Assembly (NCBI GenBank): GCA_038199755.1 | Contig: JBBPYR010000105.1 | Location: 1 to 46,215, forward strand | From: JBBPYR01 sp038199755 | GTDB taxonomy: Bacteria; Chloroflexota; Ktedonobacteria; Ktedonobacterales; Ktedonobacteraceae | Direction: 5' to 3' | Length of the DNA stretch: 46,215 bases | The notes under the pieces: model-generated | Databases searched by the model: none | The model's input: only the letters and a program-made list of their open reading frames with translations | What the model was told of the DNA's origin: nothing | Part shown: positions 1-7,316 of the stretch, in pieces | How the letters are laid out: each line of letters starts with the position of its first letter | How positions within the stretch are numbered: position 1 is the stretch's first letter | Program-made: the position numbers and the translations under genes

Positions 1-384
1 ATTGACCGAGGTGGTGAAACGGCTGGCATGGGCAATCGAGACCGTTTGCACCAGCAATGGTTTCACCACATGCGCGGAAACCGAGCCTTCGGGCAGATAG
101 GTGATCTGGGCCGAACAATCGATGCTGGGGTCGGGATTACTAATCGTCAGATACTCCCGGAAGCCCGCTCCAACGCGTCCCTCGGCGAAAAACCAGGTCT
201 TGCTGACTGCCGAGGAAATCGCGGGCTTCACGGACTGCACCCCCCGCCTCTGCGCGGCTGACGCCTCGGCATGAAAGAAATTGATGAATACGGTGGAGAG
301 CACGAGGCTGCCCACCAACACAAACAAGAAACGAGAGGAAGGCACGCGCTTCACAACCGTGCCAGAGAAACGTTGCTCAAACAT
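1..384 (-). CDS. Secreted WFFAEG-motif surface protein, N-terminal part (runs off the window)
   Basis: Reading the minus strand from an ATG at 384 gives 128 codons open to the window edge, so only the N-terminus is present. A GGGGTG Shine-Dalgarno-like stretch lies just upstream of the ATG. Residues 1-18 are basic, residues 19-37 are hydrophobic, and an AEASA stretch at about 39-43 could be a signal peptidase site. Residues 64-69 read WFFAEG, followed by an EYLTISNP segment. That combination is typical of secreted beta-sandwich proteins of Chloroflexota and Actinomycetota (DUF5719-like), known only as probable cell-surface proteins. The plus-strand ORF at 28-261 in the same place has no ribosome site and no recognisable motif. 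The assignment as secreted is firm; the function is unknown. Confidence 0.72.
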   Translation of the reverse strand, partial: MFEQRFSGTVVKRVPSSRFLFVLVGSLVLSTVFINFFHAEASAAQRRGVQSVKPAISSAVSKTWFFAEGRVGAGFREYLTISNPDPSIDCSAQITYLPEGSVSAHVVKPLLVQTVSIAHASRFTTSVN

Positions 385-459
385 AAACACCCCTATACCA
401 CTTTCAACAACAGAAAAACACGTGTTCTATGAACCATCCTATGGGAAGAAAACGAGGGC

Positions 460-478
460 TGCGAACAGGAGGTTCGCA
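460..478 (-). terminator. Possible intrinsic terminator after the flippase gene
   Basis: A 7-bp perfect stem (TGCGAAC / GTTCGCA, 5-nt loop) lies about 90 bases after the flippase stop on the minus strand. A T-rich stretch follows on that strand. It would separate the flippase transcript from the secreted-protein gene downstream. The stem is short, so this is only a candidate. Confidence 0.35.
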
Positions 479-569
479 TCATACACCTCTTCTTCATCAG
501 TGTAGAGAAGGTGCGAAATGATGAGAATGGATATAGCAACACAAGAGGGGAGAGCTGGGAGAGCGGGTG

Positions 570-2072
570 TTATTTTTGCGTTGGGGTACCTACGTATTCA
601 CGAAGGATGATGAATAGAGCTACTAATCCTGCAATCCCTTGCCCAAGAGTCCAACCCCAGCCTATGCCAACCAACTTACCAGAGATGCAAGCATAAGATA
701 GCCCTAAGGTAAGAGTAGCCGCCAATACGTTCGAAATCATGAGCGTTTTTGTCTTGTGTTTTACGTTCATAATCGCATTCGCAATTAAGATCAGTGCGGT
801 AAAGATGGTGGAGACACTATAGAGCTGTAAAAATTGAAAAGCCTCACTTGCATAGCTTTTGCCAAAGAACTGTAACAAGATATTGCCCCAGAAAACGATG
901 ATCGCCGTAGCAGGAACAAGGATTACGACAATCGTGATAACCGCTTTGTTGATATGCTTTTTCAGGTCGGCTTCGTTATATGAGCCTTCGGTGAGTAATG
1001 CTTGCGAAGCTGCTGCGGGAATAATCTGTAAAAGGCTTTGCAGCATAGAAGCAATGTAATAATAAGCGGCGTATTTTGCTGAGAGGACATTTAATATGAT
1101 TATTGGCAATACGAGCGATGGCATGTTAAACATAAAACCAGTCAAGTAATTTGCGAATGAATAGACCCAGGTTGCTTTTAGCAAGGTAAAATTCACTGAG
1201 ATTGAAGGCCTGATTTTGAACTTGAAAATGAGTAGCACAAGGGTAGCGAGCACACCGAGAGCAAACGCGGCAGCCGTAGATGCAAAAATGCCATACGCAC
1301 CAAATGAAATAAGGGCAAATGGCAGCACAAGTTTTAACACACTGATGAGACTATTTTTTACGAGTGTGTTACCAGCAGCCCGAAAAGCCATAGAGATATT
1401 TTCAACAAGGCTATTCCAGGAACAAAAAACGATAAAGATCGTGAATGAGACAGTATAAAGGAGATTTGAGCGTAAGAAGAGTAATTGCGGTGAGAAGGTT
1501 TGTAGCCCTAGCAAAAATACAGCGGAAGTCAAAATGGCAACAAACGTGACGATGACAAATGAGGAATTAATCAACTCATTTTTATTGGCGGATTTGGGCA
1601 GGTGTCGCATCAAACTTGAGCCTAATCCCAAACTGGTAAAGCTACTTAACAATGTCATGATAGAGATAAGGGTGGTAGCGATACCAACATATTCTGTTTT
1701 ATACAAGCGCGCTATGAGTATCCAGAAGACAAATCCTAAGCCGCCCAATACGAGCGTGCCAGCCATAGTAAAGAGAGAGTTCCTATAAAGAGGATCGGTC
1801 ATGACCTGCTGATACACATTTTTGACGTTTAGCGGGCCGAGCAATGTTTGCGGGGCTGTTTCAGTTGCGCGCTCCGAAATTGCTCCAGGCTCGAACTGGG
1901 GTGTTGAAGTAGAGGTGTTCTCGCCGAGAGAGAGCCGCTCCAGGCGCGTCTTTTTTGGTATACGTGGTGCAGGGGGAAGCTCGTGTCGTGCTGGCGCGGG
2001 GATACGTTGCAGAACCAGTGTGTCTTTTTGTGCAAACGAAAAGTCACTATACCCATCATCATCTGTCCACAT
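570..2072 (-). CDS. Polysaccharide flippase (Wzx/PST, MATE-like fold)
   Basis: The 500-residue protein has an unusual N-terminal extension of about 95 residues, rich in Pro, Arg, Glu and Thr and probably disordered in the cytoplasm. A polytopic membrane domain follows, with roughly 12-14 hydrophobic segments. The start of that domain (GTLVLGGLGFVFWILIARLY, then YVGIATTLISI) is the typical opening of polysaccharide-biosynthesis exporters, which flip undecaprenyl-linked oligosaccharides across the membrane. It is divergently oriented from the glycosyltransferase run that starts at 2456, which fits export of that run's product. A near-perfect promoter lies upstream (2125-2153). The lipid-linked substrate is inferred, not visible. 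Confidence 0.88.
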   Translation of the reverse strand: MWTDDDGYSDFSFAQKDTLVLQRIPAPARHELPPAPRIPKKTRLERLSLGENTSTSTPQFEPGAISERATETAPQTLLGPLNVKNVYQQVMTDPLYRNSLFTMAGTLVLGGLGFVFWILIARLYKTEYVGIATTLISIMTLLSSFTSLGLGSSLMRHLPKSANKNELINSSFVIVTFVAILTSAVFLLGLQTFSPQLLFLRSNLLYTVSFTIFIVFCSWNSLVENISMAFRAAGNTLVKNSLISVLKLVLPFALISFGAYGIFASTAAAFALGVLATLVLLIFKFKIRPSISVNFTLLKATWVYSFANYLTGFMFNMPSLVLPIIILNVLSAKYAAYYYIASMLQSLLQIIPAAASQALLTEGSYNEADLKKHINKAVITIVVILVPATAIIVFWGNILLQFFGKSYASEAFQFLQLYSVSTIFTALILIANAIMNVKHKTKTLMISNVLAATLTLGLSYACISGKLVGIGWGWTLGQGIAGLVALFIILREYVGTPTQK

Positions 2073-2124
2073 TCATGAATCCCTAACCTCCGCCCTCCAA
2101 CTTACATCCCCTCGATGCACCTCG

Positions 2125-2153
2125 ATTATAAAAGCTGTGCTGGTAAATGTCAA
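2125..2153 (-). promoter_or_regulatory. Consensus sigma70-type promoter of the flippase gene
   Basis: On the minus strand the sequence reads TTGACA (2153-2148), 17 bases, then TATAAT (2130-2125). Both hexamers match the consensus exactly with optimal spacing. Transcription would start near 2118, giving a leader of about 46 bases before the ATG at 2072. Confidence 0.8.
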
Positions 2154-2213
2154 TGAACGATGAGTTGGTACCATACACCTGAGATTACTTCCTTCTTATA
2201 TGTGCCCGCTCTT

Positions 2214-2242
2214 TTGGCGGTTTGACGAAATTATGCTACACT
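2214..2242 (+). promoter_or_regulatory. Candidate promoter of the plus-strand exopolysaccharide run
   Basis: TTGGCG (2214-2219), a 17-base spacer and TACACT (2237-2242). The spacer ends in TGC, which gives an extended -10 element. The start point would be near 2249, leaving a leader of about 200 bases before the first gene at 2456. Confidence 0.5.
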
Positions 2243-2455
2243 GCAAAGCAGAATGAATCATTGGCAATCGAAACGCGTTGCCAAGAAATGGGTGGTGTGG
2301 GAACAAGCGGTGATCGCACTTAGCTTGTGAAGTGGTAGTGTTTTGTTACCCTCTTCCTTTTCTTCCCAATTCACCAAAGGTGATATTTTCCGAAAATTGA
2401 ACGCCTGTAGAGCGGCTTCGTCATGGTACCTTCATGGTTATGAAAGGTTTTATTG

Positions 2456-2908
2456 ATGCGTCCAACAGTTAAACTGCTGTCCAAACTAGCACCTGTCATG
2501 ATAGGGGTAGTCTTAGTGGTGGGGATGCTCGTTTTCTTCCAATTCAATAGAGCGGCTGTTAATAACGAACTGGTTGCGCTCTATCTCATTCCCCGACCTG
2601 AAAGACTGACAGAACTCTACTTCAACGATAATGCGCATTTACCAAGTTCAACTACGGGCAACCAAACAATACGTTTTGCCTTTGTTATCCATAACCTCGA
2701 GACGATGGACTACCGCTATGTCTACAAGATATCTATAAACGGGAACGGTACGAAGCAAGTTGTCGATAGCGGAAATGTCGTGCTTAATGATGGTCAATAC
2801 TATGTCAAACAGGAAGAATTCAAGCTCATAAATTCGCCTGGAAGTCTAGAGGTCATTGTTGAGCTGCTCAACAAGCAACAAACAATAGATTTCTGGCTGG
2901 GGAAATAA
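2456..2908 (+). CDS. Membrane-anchored DUF1616-like protein
   Basis: First gene of the plus-strand run. The 150-residue product has one membrane segment at about residues 9-28 and then an extracytoplasmic domain. That domain contains LTELYFNDNAHLP and IRFAFVIHNLETMDYRYVYK, a pattern like the C-terminal beta-sandwich part of DUF1616 proteins. Those proteins are often found next to DUF2206 proteins and glycosyltransferases. The ATG at 2456 is preceded by GAAAGG at proper spacing and was preferred over the TTG three bases upstream. The gene ends four bases before the next start, so the two are probably cotranslated. The function is unknown; a role in assembling the surface glycan is inferred from position. 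Confidence 0.7.
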   Translation: MRPTVKLLSKLAPVMIGVVLVVGMLVFFQFNRAAVNNELVALYLIPRPERLTELYFNDNAHLPSSTTGNQTIRFAFVIHNLETMDYRYVYKISINGNGTKQVVDSGNVVLNDGQYYVKQEEFKLINSPGSLEVIVELLNKQQTIDFWLGK

Positions 2909-2912
2909 CGCG

Positions 2913-3707
2913 GTGAAAAAATTAACAGTTGTGATACCTGCATTAAACGAGGAAGAGGGGATTGGTTCCGTGCTCAAAGAGATACCAATATTTGTGCTTT
3001 GGGATATGGGCTATGAAACCGAAATCCTTGTGATTGATAACGGCTCAAAAGATCAAACGCGTCATATTGCAAAGCAACATGGAGCAACAGTCATCATCCA
3101 ACCTGTTAGAGGATATGGCAATGCCTATAAAGCGGGATTTGCTAATGCAGGTGGAGACATTATCGCCACTGGTGACGCGGACTTTACCTATCCATTTGAA
3201 GATTTACCCGCAATCATCAAAAGAATGGAAAAGGAAGATTTAGATTTTATAAGTACGAACAGGATGAACTATGTTAATCAGGAGAATATGACAACGAGCC
3301 ATATCTTGGGCAATAAGTGCCTCACAGTCATTGCCAAATTTCTCTTCGATTCCCCTTTTGTTGACTCCCAGTCTGGCATGTGGGTATTCAAAAGAGACAT
3401 TTGGGATATGTTGGATGTGAGGTCCTCGGGGATGTCTTTCTCGCAAGAGTTGAAGATCGAGGCCTATATCCGTGGCTTCAAGTGTGCGGAAGTTCCGATT
3501 AAATACAGAATTCGTGCTGGCAATACAAAGCTGAATACATTCAGAGATGGAACAAAGGTAGTGGTGCAGCTCTTTCATAAAAAGCTGTTGACGCTCTTTT
3601 CTACTATCCCACCCACAAGGGAAATACCACGTGTGGCTGTCGAGGACACCATTGCGAAAGAAATGCAACGCGTGGCCGTGGAGGATACCATCGCGAAGGT
3701 TATGTAA
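2913..3707 (+). CDS. Family 2 glycosyltransferase (dolichol/polyprenyl-phosphate sugar synthase type)
   Basis: The 264-residue enzyme starts at GTG 2913, four bases after the previous stop. It opens with LTVVIPALNEEEGIG, the nucleotide-sugar site of GT-A enzymes. VIDNGSKDQT and ATGDADFTYP follow; the latter holds the DxD-type metal site. This form resembles dolichyl/undecaprenyl-phosphate mannosyl- or glucosyltransferases (DPM1/DPG type), which load sugars onto a polyprenyl phosphate at the membrane. There are no obvious membrane helices, as in short DPM enzymes. The C-terminus carries a 13-residue tandem repeat built on RVAVEDTIAK, which is not part of the family fold. Donor sugar and acceptor cannot be told from sequence. 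Confidence 0.88.
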   Translation: MKKLTVVIPALNEEEGIGSVLKEIPIFVLWDMGYETEILVIDNGSKDQTRHIAKQHGATVIIQPVRGYGNAYKAGFANAGGDIIATGDADFTYPFEDLPAIIKRMEKEDLDFISTNRMNYVNQENMTTSHILGNKCLTVIAKFLFDSPFVDSQSGMWVFKRDIWDMLDVRSSGMSFSQELKIEAYIRGFKCAEVPIKYRIRAGNTKLNTFRDGTKVVVQLFHKKLLTLFSTIPPTREIPRVAVEDTIAKEMQRVAVEDTIAKVM

Positions 3708-3747
3708 GAACGGGTAGCAAGGGAATGGGGATTGGGTGTATACGGCT

Positions 3748-4869
3748 ATGAAAATTTTAATTGTAACTCATTATTTTCATCCTCATATTGGGGGCATAGA
3801 AATTGTTGCTTATAACCAGGCCAAAGAATTAGTAAAAAAAGGTCATGAGGTGACAATTGTTACAAGCAAGCTGCATGACGAAAAAACAGTCGAACTGAAA
3901 GAAGGTATTCGAGTTGTGCGGGTACCTGCTTGGAATGTCCTTGAGAAAAAATTTGATGTACCCTACCCGATATTTTCTCCTCATTTAATCTCACTCATGA
4001 ATAGCGAAATGAAAAGTCACGATATCATTCACGCACATGGAGTATTGTATTTAGGCTCGGCTATTGGCTCACTTTTGGCAAGGATCTATAAAAAACCACT
4101 CCTCGTCACTGAGCATGTCGGTTTTGTGACCTACAAAAGTTCCATTATCAATGTTGTTGAAAAAATTGCCTTCCTTACCATTGGCAAGATAACACTTGCT
4201 GGCAGTCAAAAAGTACTTGTATTAAGTACAAACACCAAGAATTTTCTAGCGTCTTTCACCGATAAGCCGATTGCATATCTAGCAAATGGTGTTGATACGA
4301 GTTTATTCAAACCGGCAAGCGCAAGCGTAAAAGTACAGCTACGAAAAAAACACCACTTGCCCTTGAACCGAAAGCTTGTGTTGTTCGTGGGAAGATTTGT
4401 GCAGAAAAAAGGGATTGACCTGCTCGTTAATGCAAAAACGCCTGAGTTCGATCTCGTGCTGGTGGGAGAGGGAAAGCTGCCAAAAAATGTAGAAAACACA
4501 GAAGGTATCTTTGTACTCAACTCCCTGCCACAAGAAAGCTTGGCAGAAATTTACCAAGCGTGTGACGTCTTTGTGCTCCCATCAAGCTGTGAAGGATTTC
4601 CACTTTCACTACAAGAAGCAATGGCTTGTGGATTGCCGTTAGTTAGCGCAGAGGAAAATATTACCACGGAATATGATAAAACAGCATTTGCTTCTCTGAT
4701 CCAACTGTCACCTTTTGCTATCAAAGAAACAGTGAGTAAACTGCTCAACGATGATGCACTCAGAGGTTCAATGTCCAGCGCAGCCAGAAAGGTCGCAATT
4801 GCTGAATTCAGTTGGACAAAACATACTACATCGTTTCTTGGCTACACAAAAGGAGAAACGCTATCTTAA
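3748..4869 (+). CDS. Family 4 glycosyltransferase (GT-B fold)
   Basis: A 373-residue retaining glycosyltransferase. The start MKILIVTHYFHPHIGGIE is the standard glycine-rich acceptor-side motif. IIHAHGVLYLGS follows in the N-terminal Rossmann domain. The C-terminal domain has LVLFVGRFVQKKGIDLLV and the donor-site pattern FVLPSSCEGFPLSLQEAMACGLP, whose EGFPLSLQE is the E-x7-E motif. The ATG at 3748 was chosen over an in-frame GTG at 3736 because it gives the usual family N-terminus, though neither has a strong ribosome site. It lies between the GT2 gene and the DUF2206 gene in the same direction and probably adds one sugar to the repeat unit. Confidence 0.9.
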   Translation: MKILIVTHYFHPHIGGIEIVAYNQAKELVKKGHEVTIVTSKLHDEKTVELKEGIRVVRVPAWNVLEKKFDVPYPIFSPHLISLMNSEMKSHDIIHAHGVLYLGSAIGSLLARIYKKPLLVTEHVGFVTYKSSIINVVEKIAFLTIGKITLAGSQKVLVLSTNTKNFLASFTDKPIAYLANGVDTSLFKPASASVKVQLRKKHHLPLNRKLVLFVGRFVQKKGIDLLVNAKTPEFDLVLVGEGKLPKNVENTEGIFVLNSLPQESLAEIYQACDVFVLPSSCEGFPLSLQEAMACGLPLVSAEENITTEYDKTAFASLIQLSPFAIKETVSKLLNDDALRGSMSSAARKVAIAEFSWTKHTTSFLGYTKGETLS

Positions 4870-4880
4870 TACCCACGATC

Positions 4881-4970
4881 ATGCAAGTAATATCCTATTA
4901 CCCTGAGAAAAAAACGCATGAAAACTGTGTTCCTCATCTCTTAAAGGAGGTACATTATGCTCATCGGTAA
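4881..4970 (+). pseudogene. Possible remnant of a glycosyltransferase 5' end
   Basis: An ATG at 4881 opens a 29-codon frame that begins MQVISYYPEKKTHENCVPHL. This resembles the QVTSYYPPHLGGMQN start of the family 4 enzymes at 7333 and 8445, but the frame stops after the DUF2206 start codon. It may be a relic of an earlier copy or a chance match. No other part of such a gene is seen here. Confidence 0.25.
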
Positions 4971-7305
4971 AAAAACACTCTTCTCTTCATTGCTGGGGAT
5001 TGATCTCTTGGCCAATGTGCTTGAGCTTACACATGTCAATGTTCTGTATACAACGACGCTGATTGCACTCTGCACCTGCATTTTATTGCCAGGTTTCCTG
5101 ATCTCATTGATTTTGCGCATTGGAAGGCTATCTTTGTGGGAGAACCTGCTCTTGATAGTCGGGCTCAGCATTGCCTTTTTAGAATTCGGTGGACTACTCT
5201 TAAATATCCTCTTGCCAGTACTGGGCATAAAAAATCCATTAGCATTTCAAAATCTCGTCATTGGTTTCGACGGTTATTTTTTATTGCTGCTTGTATTCGC
5301 ATGGATGAGAACAGATCAATTTGTAGTGAAGGTAGAGCTTCCCAGGCATACGAACGGCGAAAAAATATTGTATGTTCTGCCTGTCTTCTTTCCTGTACTC
5401 GCCACATTGGGAGCTATTATTTTAAATAATGGTGGGAGCAATATTCTAACACTCATCCTATTAGGAGTCATAGCAAGCTACAGTCTGCTCCTGGTGCTAT
5501 TTCACGACAAAATAGCGGTTGGCCTCTATCCTCATGCACTCTTTTTCATAGCATTAGCCTCTTTATTTACCACATCCCTGCGCAGTTGGTACATAACAGG
5601 GCATGATATTGAAACAGAATTTTACGTCTTCCAACTGACCAATACGCATCACATTTGGAATATGGCAATTTTCCAGAATGCGTATAATGCCTGCCTCAGC
5701 ATCACGATACTGCCCACAATTCTAACCCATCTCTTAGCGATACAAGATATCTATGTGTATAAAGTTATTTTTCAAATTCTCTTTGCGACTGCACCGATCT
5801 TAGTTTTTTTCATTATGAGAAACTATACGACACCGATACTTGCTTTTTTATGCGCTTTCTTTTTCATGTCTTTCCCAGCATTTTTCAGTGATATGCCCAT
5901 GTTAAATCGGCAGGAAATAGGCTTTATCTTCTTTGGTCTGGTGCTGTATATGATGCTCAAGCGCAACCAGACATGGCAATTTAACATAAAGTTTGGCGCA
6001 CCGTCCCCTCCCGAACTCTCTATTTCGATGAGAAAGATATTGTTCGCTATTTTTGCGCTCGGCACTACCGTTTCTCACTACTCAACAAACTTTGTTTTAC
6101 TAGCGTTAGTAGTATTTGTCTATCTCTCAACGTTATTCATTTCCTTGCCATTGGTAAAAAACATCTTTACTTCGCCGTTATCAAAGTTTCATACTCCACG
6201 AAAAAATACGTTTACGAATAAAGTGTTCCTCAGCTTACCACTCCTGTTGCTGCTCGCCTCAGGGACTTATATCTGGAATAATGTATACACAAACTCATCA
6301 AACCATACCGGCTCAGTAGTATTTGAGATTTTCAATAGCATACTTACACAATCGCATACCCGGTCAACCGATATCTCTTATAGCATCTTCTCTTTCCAGA
6401 AACCTGACCCCCAAAAACAGATTCAGAATTATATTCAAAGCGTTACCAACGCAACTCATCAGGGCAACGTAAACAGCAGTCCTTTCTATAGTAAGGCCAT
6501 AACGAGTACCTATCCGAGCTATGCAATTCCGCAAGAACAACTGGCACCAACACGATTGGGGAATTTGTTATCTTCTTTCTTTGCCCCAGTATTCGCTATT
6601 CAGGCAGGATTAAGATCACTTTCTGCTGCATTCATGCAGATTTTCGTCTTCATTGGTTTGCTAGCAATCTTCTTTTTGAAGAACAAAAAGCCGCTTGATC
6701 TGCAATATTTGCTGCTCTGTTTTGGTGCTATTTTGCTGCTCATGCTTGAAATTATCCTACCATCTCTATCAATAGAGTATGGATTACTGCGCATGTTTCA
6801 GCAGTTTCTTTTTGTGCTTTCCCTGCCGATCGTACTGGGCCTTAGTTCAATACTTTTTTTTGTGAAAGAGCAAAGAAGAATACTTTTTGTCGGTGTAATA
6901 GCAATCATTTTCTTTTTGAACTTAACAGGATTTATTGCACACCTCACGGGAGATTACTACCCTCAAATGGCCCTGGATAATGCGGGCTTATACTATGACG
7001 CCTATTATGTTCATAAAACAGATGTACTTACGATAGTCTGGCTCGCAAAGAATAATGTCAATAATGACCCGGTAGACGCTGATGCATCGGGCACAAACAA
7101 ATTAAAAACGCTTGGAAATATAAGTGCTGCAAACGCAATTTTCCCGGCAATAATCCGAAAAGATGCTTATGTGTATCAGAAAGTTTCAAATCATGAAGTA
7201 GTTGACATCGATGAAAACCTCATGGTTTGCAATTCTTCTAAACCCTTCTTAGATAGAAATAAGAATCTTGTCTATAGTAACGGCCAAAACAATATTTACA
7301 GATGA
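4957..7305 (+). CDS. DUF2206-type polytopic membrane protein
   Basis: The 782-residue protein starts at ATG 4957 behind AAAGGAGG, the strongest ribosome site of the run. About 16 hydrophobic segments fill residues 1-420 and 540-680. Two polar extracytoplasmic regions stand out, near 440-530 and from 680 to the end. The segment HDIETEFYVFQLTNTHHIWN followed by MLNRQEIGFIFFGL is characteristic of DUF2206 predicted membrane proteins, seen in archaea and Chloroflexota among glycosyltransferase genes. The fold resembles GT-C enzymes or O-antigen polymerases in its layout. It is the only large membrane protein of the cluster besides the flippase, so it is the best candidate for a polymerase or a lipid-linked glycosyltransferase. 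That role is inferred. Confidence 0.78.
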   Translation: MLIGKKTLFSSLLGIDLLANVLELTHVNVLYTTTLIALCTCILLPGFLISLILRIGRLSLWENLLLIVGLSIAFLEFGGLLLNILLPVLGIKNPLAFQNLVIGFDGYFLLLLVFAWMRTDQFVVKVELPRHTNGEKILYVLPVFFPVLATLGAIILNNGGSNILTLILLGVIASYSLLLVLFHDKIAVGLYPHALFFIALASLFTTSLRSWYITGHDIETEFYVFQLTNTHHIWNMAIFQNAYNACLSITILPTILTHLLAIQDIYVYKVIFQILFATAPILVFFIMRNYTTPILAFLCAFFFMSFPAFFSDMPMLNRQEIGFIFFGLVLYMMLKRNQTWQFNIKFGAPSPPELSISMRKILFAIFALGTTVSHYSTNFVLLALVVFVYLSTLFISLPLVKNIFTSPLSKFHTPRKNTFTNKVFLSLPLLLLLASGTYIWNNVYTNSSNHTGSVVFEIFNSILTQSHTRSTDISYSIFSFQKPDPQKQIQNYIQSVTNATHQGNVNSSPFYSKAITSTYPSYAIPQEQLAPTRLGNLLSSFFAPVFAIQAGLRSLSAAFMQIFVFIGLLAIFFLKNKKPLDLQYLLLCFGAILLLMLEIILPSLSIEYGLLRMFQQFLFVLSLPIVLGLSSILFFVKEQRRILFVGVIAIIFFLNLTGFIAHLTGDYYPQMALDNAGLYYDAYYVHKTDVLTIVWLAKNNVNNDPVDADASGTNKLKTLGNISAANAIFPAIIRKDAYVYQKVSNHEVVDIDENLMVCNSSKPFLDRNKNLVYSNGQNNIYR

Positions 7306-7316
7306 TCTTTGTATGT

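Larger units (their letters stand above)
2073..2455. other. Divergent intergenic region of the exopolysaccharide locus
   Basis: This 383-bp gap holds the consensus minus-strand promoter at 2125-2153 and a plus-strand promoter candidate at 2214-2242. Downstream of the latter is a leader of roughly 200 bases. The leader contains a 7-bp inverted repeat TTGGCAA / TTGCCAA (2261-2267 and 2278-2284, 10-base loop). No open reading frame with a ribosome site and no recognised riboswitch or JUMPstart-like element was seen. Confidence 0.6.

Noticed and set aside
28..261. Plus-strand frame of 77 codons at the left edge
   Set aside because: It has no ribosome site, and the opposite strand carries a signal peptide and WFFAEG motif in a frame open to the edge.
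3240..3668. Minus-strand frame of 142 codons inside the GT2 gene
   Set aside because: It is a shadow of a gene with clear GT-A motifs, and has no recognisable motifs of its own.
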